Assembly (NCBI RefSeq): GCF_947254095.1
Contig: NZ_CAMYBV010000013.1
Span: forward strand, 1 to 55,792
Reading direction: 5' to 3'
DNA from: an uncultured Mobiluncus sp.
Lineage (GTDB): Bacteria; Actinomycetota; Actinomycetes; Actinomycetales; Actinomycetaceae
Length of the DNA stretch: 55,792 nucleotides
In this document: one piece after another, positions 1-8,074 of the stretch
How the letters are laid out: each line of letters opens with the position of its first letter
Position numbering within the stretch: the stretch's first letter is position 1
Notes under the pieces: model-generated
What the model was told of the DNA's origin: nothing
The model's input: the letters and a program-made list of their open reading frames with translations, nothing else
The model's database searches: none
Position numbers and translations under genes: made by a program

Positions 1-727
1 GTCCGGTGACAAAATTCGACGCTTCCGAGGACAGATAGATGAGTGTCCCCATCAGCTCGTCAAACTTTCCCCATCGTCCCGCTGGAGTGCGGGCTTTTAG
101 CCAAGCGTCGAATTGCGGGTCTTGCCACAGGTCAGTGTTCATCTCGGTAGCAAAGTATCCGGGAGACAGCGTATTGACTTGAATGTTGTAGCGCGATAAA
201 TCCGCCGCGAGACCTTGAGCAAACATAGCTACGCCGCCTTTAGAGGCGCAGTATGGGGCAATGGTTTGCCGCGCTAGCCGAGACTGCACGGAACCAACCA
301 TGATGACTTTGCCACTACCGCGTTCCACCATGCGCTGCGCGACCGGTTTCGTCACGTAGAACACGGAAGAGAGATTCGTGCTGATGACCGCGTCCCATTC
401 ATCAGTGGGGAACTCGGTGATGGGGTGACGACGCTGGATACCTGCGTTGTTGACCAGAATGTCTGGCGTGCCTTGGCTATCCATAAAGTCATTGAGGGCC
501 TGCTCGGCCTCCTGGGCATCGGTGACATCAAAAACCAGGTGTCCGACCGGGGCCCCCAGTGATTCAGATAACTGCTGGGCTGCTTGGGAAACTTTCGTGG
601 CATCCCGGCCTTGCAGAGTGACGCGCGCCCCAGCTTTTGCTAAACCAGTGGCCAGAGCCAGCCCTAGTCCCCGGTTGGACCCGGTTACTAGGGCAGCTCG
701 ACCAGAAACATCGAACCAATTACACAT
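1..727 (-). CDS. idnO: Gluconate 5-dehydrogenase (SDR family), 3' end cut by window edge
   Basis: Short-chain dehydrogenase that should interconvert D-gluconate and 5-keto-D-gluconate with NAD(P)H in the cytoplasm. The 242 visible residues show the cofactor motif TGSNRGLG (15-22), NNAG (93-96) and the catalytic YCASK (Tyr159, Lys163). The stretch NNAGIQRRHPITEFP and the later SPGYFATEM are close to what I recall of E. coli IdnO, which makes gluconate 5-dehydrogenase more likely than a generic SDR. The family is about 254 aa, so only about a dozen C-terminal residues should lie beyond position 1. The ATG at 727 is 20 bases after the gluconate permease stop, which implies one transcript; its ribosome binding site is weak. 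The substrate is inferred from similarity plus the permease and kinase next door. Confidence 0.87.
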   Translation of the reverse strand, partial: MCNWFDVSGRAALVTGSNRGLGLALATGLAKAGARVTLQGRDATKVSQAAQQLSESLGAPVGHLVFDVTDAQEAEQALNDFMDSQGTPDILVNNAGIQRRHPITEFPTDEWDAVISTNLSSVFYVTKPVAQRMVERGSGKVIMVGSVQSRLARQTIAPYCASKGGVAMFAQGLAADLSRYNIQVNTLSPGYFATEMNTDLWQDPQFDAWLKARTPAGRWGKFDELMGTLIYLSSEASNFVTG

Positions 728-747
728 AATCTTGTGGACTTCGCTTT

Positions 748-2154
748 CTAGGCAAAGACGAAAAGCAACGCCGCAATAGCGAAACCGATGACTGATTCGA
801 GAAGCTGCTGCATGGTCCACACCTTCAGGGTGGTCTTTACGTCCATACCCGTCAATCGGCCAACCAACCAGAAACCAGAATCGTTGACGTGTGAAGCAAA
901 CACCGAACCCGCGGAAGCAGCCATGGTGATGCAGACCACGCCCCACGGCGAAAGCTGACCGGCAGCCACTGCCTGTTCGACCGCCGGAGCCAACAGCGAA
1001 GCGGCCGTGACCAGCGCTACTGTGGCCGATCCTTGTGCCAGACGCAGAGCCACCGCAATCAGGTAGGCAGCCAGCAGGAGCGGAATGCCCAAATCTTCCA
1101 TCGATTTAGCCAACGCGTCACCGATTCCCGAAGCACGCAAAACCCCGCCGAACATACCGCCGGCGCCGGTGATGAGCACCACGGAACAGATTGGTCCCAA
1201 AGCGGAATCAACCACCTTTTCCAATACGGTTTTGTCCTTAGTAATCTTGCCGCCAAGCACCGCAATCGAAACCAGCGTCGAAATCAGCAGCGCTATGGGA
1301 GTTTCACCCAGAGTGATGAGGAACTTCACCCAGCTGGCGTCGCCGCTGATAACTCCCACTTTGGACAGGGTAGAGAACCCGGTGTTCATGAAAATCAACA
1401 GTACGGGCAGCAGCAGCAGCGCGATGATGGTACCTACCGAAGGGGGATTATCAGGAAGTTCATCATCCGAGACGTTACCGAACACGTGCGAAGCCTCCAC
1501 CTTGACGCGGGGGGCAATGAATTTAGCCCACAGATAACCGGAGAGAATGAAAGTCGGAATGACGATGATAAAACCTTGCAGCATCACCAAACCCACATTG
1601 GCGTGGAAGTAGTCGGCTGCGGCAACAGGGCCGGGGTGGGGCGGGAGGAAAACGTGCATGACCGAGAAAGCAGCCGCAGTAGGAATCGCGTAGAGAACGA
1701 TGGAACCTTTTAGCCGTTTCGCCACTGCGAAAACAATCGGCAGCATCACAATCAAGCCCGCATCAAAGAAGATGGGGAAGCCCAGAATCAGGGAGGCCAC
1801 GCCCAACGCTAGGGGGGCACGTTTCTCACCGAAAAGATTAATCATGGCGTCCGCCAGTACCTTCGCGCCCCCCGATTGCTCGACCATCTTGCCGAGCATG
1901 GCACCTAAGCCAACGAGCAGCGCGACCGAGGCTAGGGTGCCTCCAAAGCCATCTTTCATCGCCCCCACGATTGAATCCAGAGGCAAACCAGTAGCTAAGG
2001 CCGTGAGGAAGCTGACCAAAACCAAGGTCAGGAAAGCATGGAGCCTGAATACAATGACCAGGACCAAAATCGCGGCAATTGCAGCTAAAGCAATGCCGAG
2101 CAGCGGTAATGTCCCCATAGTCTGGGTCCATCCCTCAATCTCAAATGGTTGCAT
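748..2154 (-). CDS. gntP: Gluconate permease, GntP family
   Basis: Integral membrane proton symporter of the GntP family, expected to import gluconate or a related sugar acid. The protein is 468 aa, usual for the family (~440-450) plus a short N-terminal extension, and is hydrophobic throughout. The segments GFPIFFDAGLIVMLPI (about 125-140) and FLPPHPGPVAAA (about 166-177) are typical GntP signatures. The first ATG (2154) is preceded by AAAGGAGAG at good spacing, which supports it over the in-frame Met at residue 13. It is the first gene of a minus-strand pair with the gluconate 5-dehydrogenase and is divergent from the hydroxyacid dehydrogenase and gluconokinase, so the 294-bp gap before 2449 probably carries control signals for both sides. 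Confidence 0.92.
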   Translation of the reverse strand: MQPFEIEGWTQTMGTLPLLGIALAAIAAILVLVIVFRLHAFLTLVLVSFLTALATGLPLDSIVGAMKDGFGGTLASVALLVGLGAMLGKMVEQSGGAKVLADAMINLFGEKRAPLALGVASLILGFPIFFDAGLIVMLPIVFAVAKRLKGSIVLYAIPTAAAFSVMHVFLPPHPGPVAAADYFHANVGLVMLQGFIIVIPTFILSGYLWAKFIAPRVKVEASHVFGNVSDDELPDNPPSVGTIIALLLLPVLLIFMNTGFSTLSKVGVISGDASWVKFLITLGETPIALLISTLVSIAVLGGKITKDKTVLEKVVDSALGPICSVVLITGAGGMFGGVLRASGIGDALAKSMEDLGIPLLLAAYLIAVALRLAQGSATVALVTAASLLAPAVEQAVAAGQLSPWGVVCITMAASAGSVFASHVNDSGFWLVGRLTGMDVKTTLKVWTMQQLLESVIGFAIAALLFVFA

Positions 2155-2299
2155 CTAAACTCTCCTTTGAACATAGAGCAAACTCTCACTTGTATGTTGT
2201 CCGCTGAAACACCCCAAAAGTCCTCGTCAAGAACCCTGTAGGCCAGCGCTCAGCGGTAGATATGTACCCAAAGTCTACTGGAACGCGCCGCGGTTTTGG

Positions 2300-2327
2300 T
2301 TGAAATAGCTGCACAGGTGCAGATAAT
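2300..2327 (+). promoter_or_regulatory. Candidate promoter with embedded palindromic operator
   Basis: TTGAAA (2300-2305) and GATAAT (2322-2327) are spaced 16 bp and point toward the hydroxyacid dehydrogenase. A perfect palindrome CTGCAC-AG-GTGCAG (2309-2322) fills the spacer and touches the -10, where a repressor would block transcription. No regulator gene is in the window. The leader would be about 115 nt. The rest of 2155-2448 shows no gene. Confidence 0.5.
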
Positions 2328-2448
2328 GGGATTTTTTAGACAATACGCCCGAAAAAGTTGCGCGGGCCAGCCACGAAAAACGATATGGAACTAGGATGGT
2401 TTTGGACACCGCCCGGGACTGGGCTATTGACTCGCCACGGAGAACACC

Positions 2449-3414
2449 ATGAAGAAAGATTTGCAAAAATTATTAGTTACGCCGACCTCTTTTGCCTCTG
2501 CGGAGTTGGAGTTTGCCCGCAATCTTTTGGAAGACAGCGGCTACGAGGTGGCTTATAACCAGTCAGGCAAGCCCTTAGACGCTGATTCGTTAGTCGCAGC
2601 CGCACGCGGTTGCGTGGGGATTTTGGCGGGTTTGGACGATTTTTCAGCCGCGGTTTTGCATCAGCTCCCTGACCTGCGGGTCATTTCTCGTTACGGCGTG
2701 GGGGTTGATCGGGTAGATCTGCAGACTGCTGGCCACAACGGAGTCGTGGTGACCAACACTCCGGGAGCGAATTCCATCGCCGTCGCCGAAATGGCCTTGA
2801 CCAGTATGTTTGCCCTGGCACGTCACGTCGCCCAGTTGAATGAAACGACTCGGCAGGGACAGTGGTTGCGCGTGGTGGGCACCGAGTTGTCGCAAGCCAC
2901 TTTAGGGATTGTGGGATACGGCTCAATCGGGCGGGCTTTGCGCCGGCTGGTCACGGGCCTGGAAATGAAAGTGCTGGTTTACGACCCGTTTTTCGACCCC
3001 GACACCGACCCGACGGTTCAAGGCATGGAGCTGCCTGACCTGGTGCGTGAGAGCAATTTCATCTCTTTGCATCTGCCGCTCACACCGGAGACTGAACATC
3101 TGTTTGATGCTGCAATGTTCCGTCTCATGTCTCCCGGCACGTTTTTGATTAACACTTCACGAGGGGGGATTATCGATGAGTCTGCCGCCGCTGCGGCCCT
3201 GGAAGCGGGCCAGTTCGCCGGTCTCGCCTTGGACGCTTACGAGCAAGAACCGCCCGCGCCCGACCACGAACTTTTCCGTTTCCCTAACGTCATCGCCACC
3301 CCGCACAGCGGTGCCCAAACTGTCCAAAGCCGCATCCGCATGGCAAGGGGTGCGGTAGACAATCTGTTGCACGCTTTAGCCGGTAAACCGGTAACTAATC
3401 TGGCTTCTAACTAG
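2449..3414 (+). CDS. D-isomer-specific 2-hydroxyacid dehydrogenase (SerA-like)
   Basis: NAD-dependent dehydrogenase of the phosphoglycerate dehydrogenase/GhrB superfamily, 321 aa, cytoplasmic. The nucleotide-binding motif GYGSIG is at 156-161. The catalytic triad is visible: Arg238 (in NTSRGG), Glu267 (before PP) and His286 (in ATPHSG). The length fits the short form without an ACT domain, so it is unlikely to be the main serine-biosynthesis enzyme. Its place beside gluconate permease, gluconate 5-dehydrogenase and gluconokinase suggests it reduces a keto-sugar acid such as 2-ketogluconate, or serves another step of sugar-acid breakdown; that substrate is inference. The start ATG follows CGGAGAACACC. 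The kinase begins 75 bases after the stop, so co-transcription is likely. Confidence 0.85.
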   Translation: MKKDLQKLLVTPTSFASAELEFARNLLEDSGYEVAYNQSGKPLDADSLVAAARGCVGILAGLDDFSAAVLHQLPDLRVISRYGVGVDRVDLQTAGHNGVVVTNTPGANSIAVAEMALTSMFALARHVAQLNETTRQGQWLRVVGTELSQATLGIVGYGSIGRALRRLVTGLEMKVLVYDPFFDPDTDPTVQGMELPDLVRESNFISLHLPLTPETEHLFDAAMFRLMSPGTFLINTSRGGIIDESAAAAALEAGQFAGLALDAYEQEPPAPDHELFRFPNVIATPHSGAQTVQSRIRMARGAVDNLLHALAGKPVTNLASN

Positions 3415-3488
3415 GTTTCCTCAATCTGAACACCGCGCAAGTAACTGCAGATATACTGAAAATAAGCCGTGGCCTTTAGGAGTGCGCG

Positions 3489-4910
3489 ATGAATGTTTTA
3501 GTTATCGAATCATCAACCAGTTCAGCCAAAGCGATGATCTATGACACGGTCAAGAACGATTTTACGGTTGAAAATGCTTTCTATCCGCCCATGGATAATG
3601 ATTTGACCCTGCATGATCCCATGGTGGTTTATGAAGCGAGCTTGGCGGCGGCCAAGAAACTTCTGCAGGGTCGCAAGAACATCGACATCATTGTTCTCTC
3701 TGGGGTGTGGCATTCCATCGGATTGTTTAACCCGAACCTGGACCCGGTGACCCCCATCATGCAGTGGTCCAATACCAAGGCTTCCGACCAAGCCGAGGCT
3801 TTCCGCAACAAACCCCAACTGACCAGGGAATACTATAACCTCACGGGTGGTTATCCCAACGCTATCTATCCTTTCTTTAAACTTGCCTTCCTCAAAGAAG
3901 AGGGATACAACATTTCTTCCTACATCGCCATGGGCCAGGCCACGTATAACTTCTATCGCTTGACCGGGAACATCAAAGTTTCTCGCTGTATGGCGTCCGG
4001 TTCCGGACTGGTTAATATCACCACCGGCGAATACGACCCCAAGCTGTTAGAGGTGATTAATCTCGAGCCTTCTCAGCTTCCGGAAATTGTCGATAATAGC
4101 TATCAGGCGCCGCTTTCCGCCCAGGCTGCAGCCAGTTTGGGGTTACCGGCTGGAATCCCCGTGGTTCCCGCCATGTCCGATGGGTCACTAAATCAGCTTG
4201 GCTCGGGTGCCTTGCGCGAAGGGCAAATGACACTGTCGGTAGGCACGTCCGGTGCTTTGCGGGTCACGTCCCCTCAGCCGCAGCTCCACCCAGATATGTC
4301 CACCTGGTGCTACATCGGACCCAAGAGCTGGATTTCCGGAGCTGCAACGGCGGGTGCCTGCAACACGGTGGATTGGTTTAAAGGTTTGTCGCTGCGTCCC
4401 ACCACTTACGATGAACTCGAAGCGGGGATGGATTACGCTGCTGATACTCCGGTCTTTCTGCCTTTCATTTTTGGGGAACGTAACCCCGGCTGGGGCGACA
4501 AGCGCAAAGGCGGTTTCTTAGGTCTGACCTCGAAACACGATTTCAAGCTGACTTACCAGGCCGTTTTGGAAGGGGTGTTGTTCAATCTTAAACAGTGTTA
4601 CGACGCTGTAACCAAACTGAACGGAGAACCCGAGCGCATCCTCATTTCGGGGGGAATCCTCCACACCAGCATCTGGTCCCAGTTAGCAGCTAACGTATTC
4701 GGACACGCCCTGACTCCCTGTCTGGTGAAACAAAACTCTATGATGGGTGCCGCCCTATGGGGGGCGTATCTGCTGGATAGCACGCTATCCTTAGAGGATT
4801 ACGAACCACCAGTGGGTGAGGAAATCGTCCCGCAGGAAGAATACGCCGAAATCACGGCCCAGAAATATCAACGCTACCTAGAGGCCTATAGCGATAACGC
4901 CAACCGGTGA
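3489..4910 (+). CDS. gntK: FGGY-family carbohydrate kinase, probable gluconokinase
   Basis: ATP-dependent sugar kinase of the FGGY family, 473 aa, which probably phosphorylates gluconate to 6-phosphogluconate for entry to the pentose phosphate pathway. The N-terminal domain begins with the phosphate-binding strand VIESSTSSAKAMIYD. The likely catalytic aspartate is in the MSDGSLNQLGSGA segment (about 234-246), and GTSGALR and the glycine-rich ISGGILHTSIW belong to the C-terminal ATPase domain. The start has a good ribosome binding site (TTTAGGAGTGCGCG). Gluconokinases of this class exist alongside the unrelated small GntK type. The substrate is assigned from the neighbouring gluconate genes; xylulose or another polyol cannot be excluded from sequence alone. 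Confidence 0.85.
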   Translation: MNVLVIESSTSSAKAMIYDTVKNDFTVENAFYPPMDNDLTLHDPMVVYEASLAAAKKLLQGRKNIDIIVLSGVWHSIGLFNPNLDPVTPIMQWSNTKASDQAEAFRNKPQLTREYYNLTGGYPNAIYPFFKLAFLKEEGYNISSYIAMGQATYNFYRLTGNIKVSRCMASGSGLVNITTGEYDPKLLEVINLEPSQLPEIVDNSYQAPLSAQAAASLGLPAGIPVVPAMSDGSLNQLGSGALREGQMTLSVGTSGALRVTSPQPQLHPDMSTWCYIGPKSWISGAATAGACNTVDWFKGLSLRPTTYDELEAGMDYAADTPVFLPFIFGERNPGWGDKRKGGFLGLTSKHDFKLTYQAVLEGVLFNLKQCYDAVTKLNGEPERILISGGILHTSIWSQLAANVFGHALTPCLVKQNSMMGAALWGAYLLDSTLSLEDYEPPVGEEIVPQEEYAEITAQKYQRYLEAYSDNANR

Positions 4911-4957
4911 CGCTAGGCCGGTCCCGACTGGGTTCCACACCCTGATAACTGTGCGAT

Positions 4958-4979
4958 TTTGCGCAATCCATTGCGCAAA
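4958..4979. promoter_or_regulatory. Perfect 9-bp inverted repeat between gluconokinase and TSUP gene
   Basis: TTTGCGCAA (4958-4966), loop TCCA, TTGCGCAAA (4971-4979). No T-run follows, so it is either a weak terminator of the gluconate transcript or an operator for the next gene. A second GC-rich palindrome, GCCTCGC-G-GCGAGGC (5023-5037), lies just upstream of the next start codon. Confidence 0.45.
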
Positions 4980-5051
4980 TGACTCGCTTTCACACAGTTT
5001 GGCGACGTATTCCATGCTGGGAGCCTCGCGGCGAGGCGATATAGTGAAGTA

Positions 5052-5798
5052 ATGGAATTGGTACTCTTGACTGCAATCGTCTTGCTGGGTACCTGCGTGC
5101 AAGGCTTGGCTGGGATGGGTTTCGGCATGATTGCCGTCCCGGTTTTGGTGGTGGCAGCCGGGGCTCACTACGGGATTCTGTGGGGAAACATTTGCGGCGG
5201 TTTAGTCACGTTACTACTGTTCGTGACCGGTTTTCGAGATATTAACTGGTATCGTTTCCGCTTGCTGATGCTCAGTGCCTTGCCAGCTTTGTTCGCTACC
5301 GTGGTGGCGCTGCGGTTTGTGCCGGATCGGGTATTTTCCATTTTTGTGGGAATCATCATGCTGGCCATGGTGTTCTTTTCCATTTTTGCCCCGCGTTTTC
5401 GGGCGATACCAGTTTTTTCGGGGTCTCTGATTTTCGGTTTCCTCGGGGGCATGATGAGCGCCCTGGTGGCTCAGTCCGGGCCGGTCATGGCCGCTTACTC
5501 GCAAACTACCCGGTGGTCTCAGCGCGAGTTCGCGGCCACCTTGCAGCCACTGTTCCTGTGTTTCAACATTATTGTGGTGGCCAGCAAAGTCTGGTTCGGC
5601 GGTCAAAACGCCGTGCTCACCTCCCTACCCACCCCCACGATTGCCGCCATCTTGGGGGCTATCCTGGTCGGCACCGTCATTTCGCGATTACTGAAGAAAT
5701 ATGTCAAGCCGCAGTGGGCCCGCAACTTGGCGCTGGCCCTAGCCACGTTTGGGGCTTTGCGAGTCATCATCAGCGTGTTCCTCCCCGGCCTGCCCTAG
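5052..5798 (+). CDS. Sulfite exporter TauE/SafE (TSUP) family membrane protein
   Basis: Multi-pass membrane protein of 248 aa, the usual TSUP size. The N-terminal half has the family glycine pattern VQGLAGMGFGMIAVP (about 17-31), and the second half repeats it as GFLGGMMSALVAQSGPVM (about 134-151), the internal duplication seen in this family. About seven or eight hydrophobic segments can be counted. Members export sulfite, sulfoacetate or other organosulfur or carboxylate anions, and the substrate cannot be read from sequence. The start ATG at 5052 has only a weak ribosome binding site (GTGAAG). The gene stands alone between the gluconokinase and a tRNA, with two inverted repeats before it that could regulate it. 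Confidence 0.82.
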   Translation: MELVLLTAIVLLGTCVQGLAGMGFGMIAVPVLVVAAGAHYGILWGNICGGLVTLLLFVTGFRDINWYRFRLLMLSALPALFATVVALRFVPDRVFSIFVGIIMLAMVFFSIFAPRFRAIPVFSGSLIFGFLGGMMSALVAQSGPVMAAYSQTTRWSQREFAATLQPLFLCFNIIVVASKVWFGGQNAVLTSLPTPTIAAILGAILVGTVISRLLKKYVKPQWARNLALALATFGALRVIISVFLPGLP

Positions 5799-5873
5799 AG
5801 CTGCCCAATGCCTCTTGGAATCGCTTTGAATGAAGCCAGATTCCTCTTGATTTTTTGCCTGGAGAGTGTCGAT

Positions 5874-5903
5874 TTGGGGAATCGTGCAGGTTAGGGCTAG
5901 ACT
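5874..5903 (+). promoter_or_regulatory. Candidate promoter of tRNA-Arg
   Basis: TTGGGG (5874-5879), an 18-bp spacer and TAGACT (5898-5903) end 11 bases before the tRNA 5' end. Confidence 0.4.
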
Positions 5904-5914
5904 TAATGACCTCA

Positions 5915-5987
5915 GCGCTCGTAGCTCAATGGATAGAGCATCTGACTACGGATCAGAAGGTTGGGGGTTCGAGTCCCTTCGGGCGCG
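5915..5987 (+). tRNA. tRNA-Arg (anticodon ACG)
   Basis: 73 nt that fold as a full cloverleaf. The acceptor arms GCGCTCG (5915-5921) and CGGGCGC (5980-5986) pair with one G-T wobble, with G as discriminator. The anticodon stem TCTGA/TCAGA encloses the loop CTACGGA with anticodon ACG. The T arm carries TTCGAGT. CCA is not encoded. The A at position 34 would be edited to inosine by TadA and read CGU, CGC and CGA. Confidence 0.97.
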
Positions 5988-5990
5988 CTG

Positions 5991-6027
5991 TTCCCCGGAA
6001 TCCGCTGCGATCCAGCGGACCGGGGAA
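5991..6027 (+). terminator. Stem-loop after tRNA-Arg
   Basis: A two-part hairpin: outer TTCCCCGG/CCGGGGAA and inner TCCGCTG/CAGCGGA. It starts 3 bases after the tRNA. Only a weak T-rich stretch follows, so it may act as terminator or as a processing boundary. Confidence 0.55.
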
Positions 6028-6149
6028 AACTCATTTAACGCCCACATTTTGTTCCGCAAGCCTCGGGCTGGCTGGCCGGGCTGCCGCTAACCAGCCCCAG
6101 ACGGACGCTATTGCGGGGATTACAACAAAATCCGGTAAGGTTTAAGGCG

Positions 6150-7199
6150 ATGAAAACAAGCGAGCCGATGATTACCCTGAGCGGGGTTAGCAAAATCTAT
6201 CATGTAAAGTCCGCGACGGGCGGAACCGTTCATGCCTTGGATAACATTGACCTGACGATAGCCAAAGGTTCGATTCACGGTATCGTGGGACAATCCGGAG
6301 CCGGTAAATCCACCTTAATTCGTTGCTTGACGGCGTTAGAAAAACCCACCACCGGCTCCATCACCCTTGACGGTCAAGAAATGACCGCCTTGAGTGAGAC
6401 GGAACTGCGTCAGGCGCGACGCAAAATCGGGATGGTGTTCCAAGCCGCGAACCTGCTGGATTCCCGCACCGCGGCCGGAAATGTCGCCTACCCCCTCTAT
6501 CTGGCTGGTGTACCGCACGGCAACCGCAAGGAAAAAGTCATGGAGTTGCTGCGTTTGGTGGGTTTAGAGGATCGTGCCTCGTCTTATCCATCCCAGCTTT
6601 CCGGGGGTCAGAAGCAGCGGGTCGGCATTGCTCGGGGTTTGGCCACCAGTCCTCAGGTTCTGTTGTGTGACGAACCGACTTCGGCGCTGGATCAGGAAAC
6701 CACCAGTCAGGTTCTGCACCTGATTCGTGACCTTTCCGAAAGTTTGGGGGTCACCGTGGTGATTATTACGCACGAGATGGCGGTAGTACGTGAAATTTGT
6801 GATTCCGTCACCCTGCTGGAACACGGCAAGATTATCCAAACCGGCACGGTTGAGGACATTTTAACTGAGCCAGAAAGCCGTTTAGCGCTGGACCTGGTTC
6901 CCCGACCGCAAGTCAAGAGCAAGCCGGTGCTGAACGGTAAACCGGCCGCGCTGGTGGACATTGCTTTCAACTCGAATCCGGGCAAACCTACCGGTTCTGC
7001 CGTGATGTCGATGGTTGCCGCGGCGGGGGCGGATATCGCTGCCGGAACATTTGAAACTGTAGGAAATACCCAGGTCGGACGGTTAGCTTTGGCGGTTTCG
7101 GCTGAAAACATGAACGGTCTGATTGCGGCGATGCGTGCCAAGGGTGTGTATGCGAGCGTCAGACCTTTGGAGGCTTTGAACTTGGAGGAGGAAATCTAA
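6150..7199 (+). CDS. metN: Methionine ABC transporter, ATP-binding protein
   Basis: ATPase subunit of the MetNI(Q) importer for D/L-methionine, 349 aa, on the inner face of the membrane. It has Walker A GQSGAGKST (about 44-52), the ABC signature LSGGQKQ, Walker B LLCDEPTSALD and the switch His in IITHE. The C-terminal ~80 residues look like the NIL domain, which in MetN binds methionine and inhibits transport when the cell is replete. The ATG at 6150 is chosen; a TTG 39 bases upstream is in frame but has no better ribosome binding site. metI starts one base after its stop. No metQ substrate-binding lipoprotein gene is within the window, and no SAM riboswitch was recognised in the 120-bp leader. 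Confidence 0.93.
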   Translation: MKTSEPMITLSGVSKIYHVKSATGGTVHALDNIDLTIAKGSIHGIVGQSGAGKSTLIRCLTALEKPTTGSITLDGQEMTALSETELRQARRKIGMVFQAANLLDSRTAAGNVAYPLYLAGVPHGNRKEKVMELLRLVGLEDRASSYPSQLSGGQKQRVGIARGLATSPQVLLCDEPTSALDQETTSQVLHLIRDLSESLGVTVVIITHEMAVVREICDSVTLLEHGKIIQTGTVEDILTEPESRLALDLVPRPQVKSKPVLNGKPAALVDIAFNSNPGKPTGSAVMSMVAAAGADIAAGTFETVGNTQVGRLALAVSAENMNGLIAAMRAKGVYASVRPLEALNLEEEI

Positions 7200-7200
7200 A

Positions 7201-7974
7201 ATGCTGGAACTCCTGCCCACCCTGCTGCCACACAACGCAGATTTAGTAAACCAGGTGAATTCGATTGCTTCGTCAGTCCAATCCATACTTCCCGCCGGAC
7301 CTGGCGATCCGACCTGGTTTGACAACCCCGCCATCACGCGAGAGATGCTTCCTGCCACCCTTGAAACCCTCGCGATGACAGCCGTTTCGACCCTGTTCAC
7401 GGTGCTGTTTGGCCTGCCGGTGGGGTTGTTCCTGGTTTCCACGGCGAAAACCGGCTTGATGCCCAACGCTGCGGTAAACAAAATTTTGGGATTCATCGTG
7501 AACTTGGGACGTTCCCTGCCGTTCCTGATTTTGGCAGTATTCATTCTCCCGTTTACGCGCCTGCTGATAGGCACCACGATAGGCTGGCAGCCGGCCTGCG
7601 TCCCGCTTATTGTCGGCGCCACGCCATTCTTTGCCCGCCTGGTCGAATCCAACATTATGGGTGTGGATTCCGGCAAGATTGAGGCGGCACAAATGATGGG
7701 TGCCAGTCGCAGCCAAATCATGTGGGGCGTGCAAGTCCGCGAGGCTCTTCCTGCCCTGATTCAATCCACGACCGTGCTGGTCATCACCATCATTGGTTAT
7801 TCCGCGATTACGGGGGCGTTTGGCGGGGGAGGCTTGGGCTCTTTGGCCATTAATTACGGCCACTCGCGCTATCAAGCCGACACCTTGTTGGTTTCGCTGA
7901 TTGTGATCGGCATTATCGTTATTATTCTGCAGGCCATCGGGGACTTCTTTACCCGGGTTGCGGATCACCGCTAA
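7201..7974 (+). CDS. metI: Methionine ABC transporter, permease protein
   Basis: Membrane subunit of the methionine importer, 257 aa. After a ~50-residue N-terminal stretch there are about five transmembrane segments. The coupling motif EAAQMMGASRSQIMWGV (about 161-177) is the EAA loop that docks on MetN. GAFGGGGLGSLAINYG in the C-terminal part is typical of MetI. It follows metN with a one-base gap and its ribosome binding site (GGAGGA) lies inside the metN end, so the two are translationally coupled. The N-terminal stretch before the first membrane segment is somewhat long for MetI (~217 aa in E. coli). Confidence 0.93.
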   Translation: MLELLPTLLPHNADLVNQVNSIASSVQSILPAGPGDPTWFDNPAITREMLPATLETLAMTAVSTLFTVLFGLPVGLFLVSTAKTGLMPNAAVNKILGFIVNLGRSLPFLILAVFILPFTRLLIGTTIGWQPACVPLIVGATPFFARLVESNIMGVDSGKIEAAQMMGASRSQIMWGVQVREALPALIQSTTVLVITIIGYSAITGAFGGGGLGSLAINYGHSRYQADTLLVSLIVIGIIVIILQAIGDFFTRVADHR

Positions 7975-8074
7975 AATCCCTGGTCTGATAGTTCAATAAC
8001 GAATTACGTGGGTTATACCGTTAGAATTGTCCCAGACTGTCTTAACTGTTGGTGATTATCGGAAGGAGGGGGTT

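Noticed and set aside
6028..6149. SAM riboswitch before metN
   Set aside because: No conserved SAM-I or SAM-II core was seen in the ~120-bp leader.
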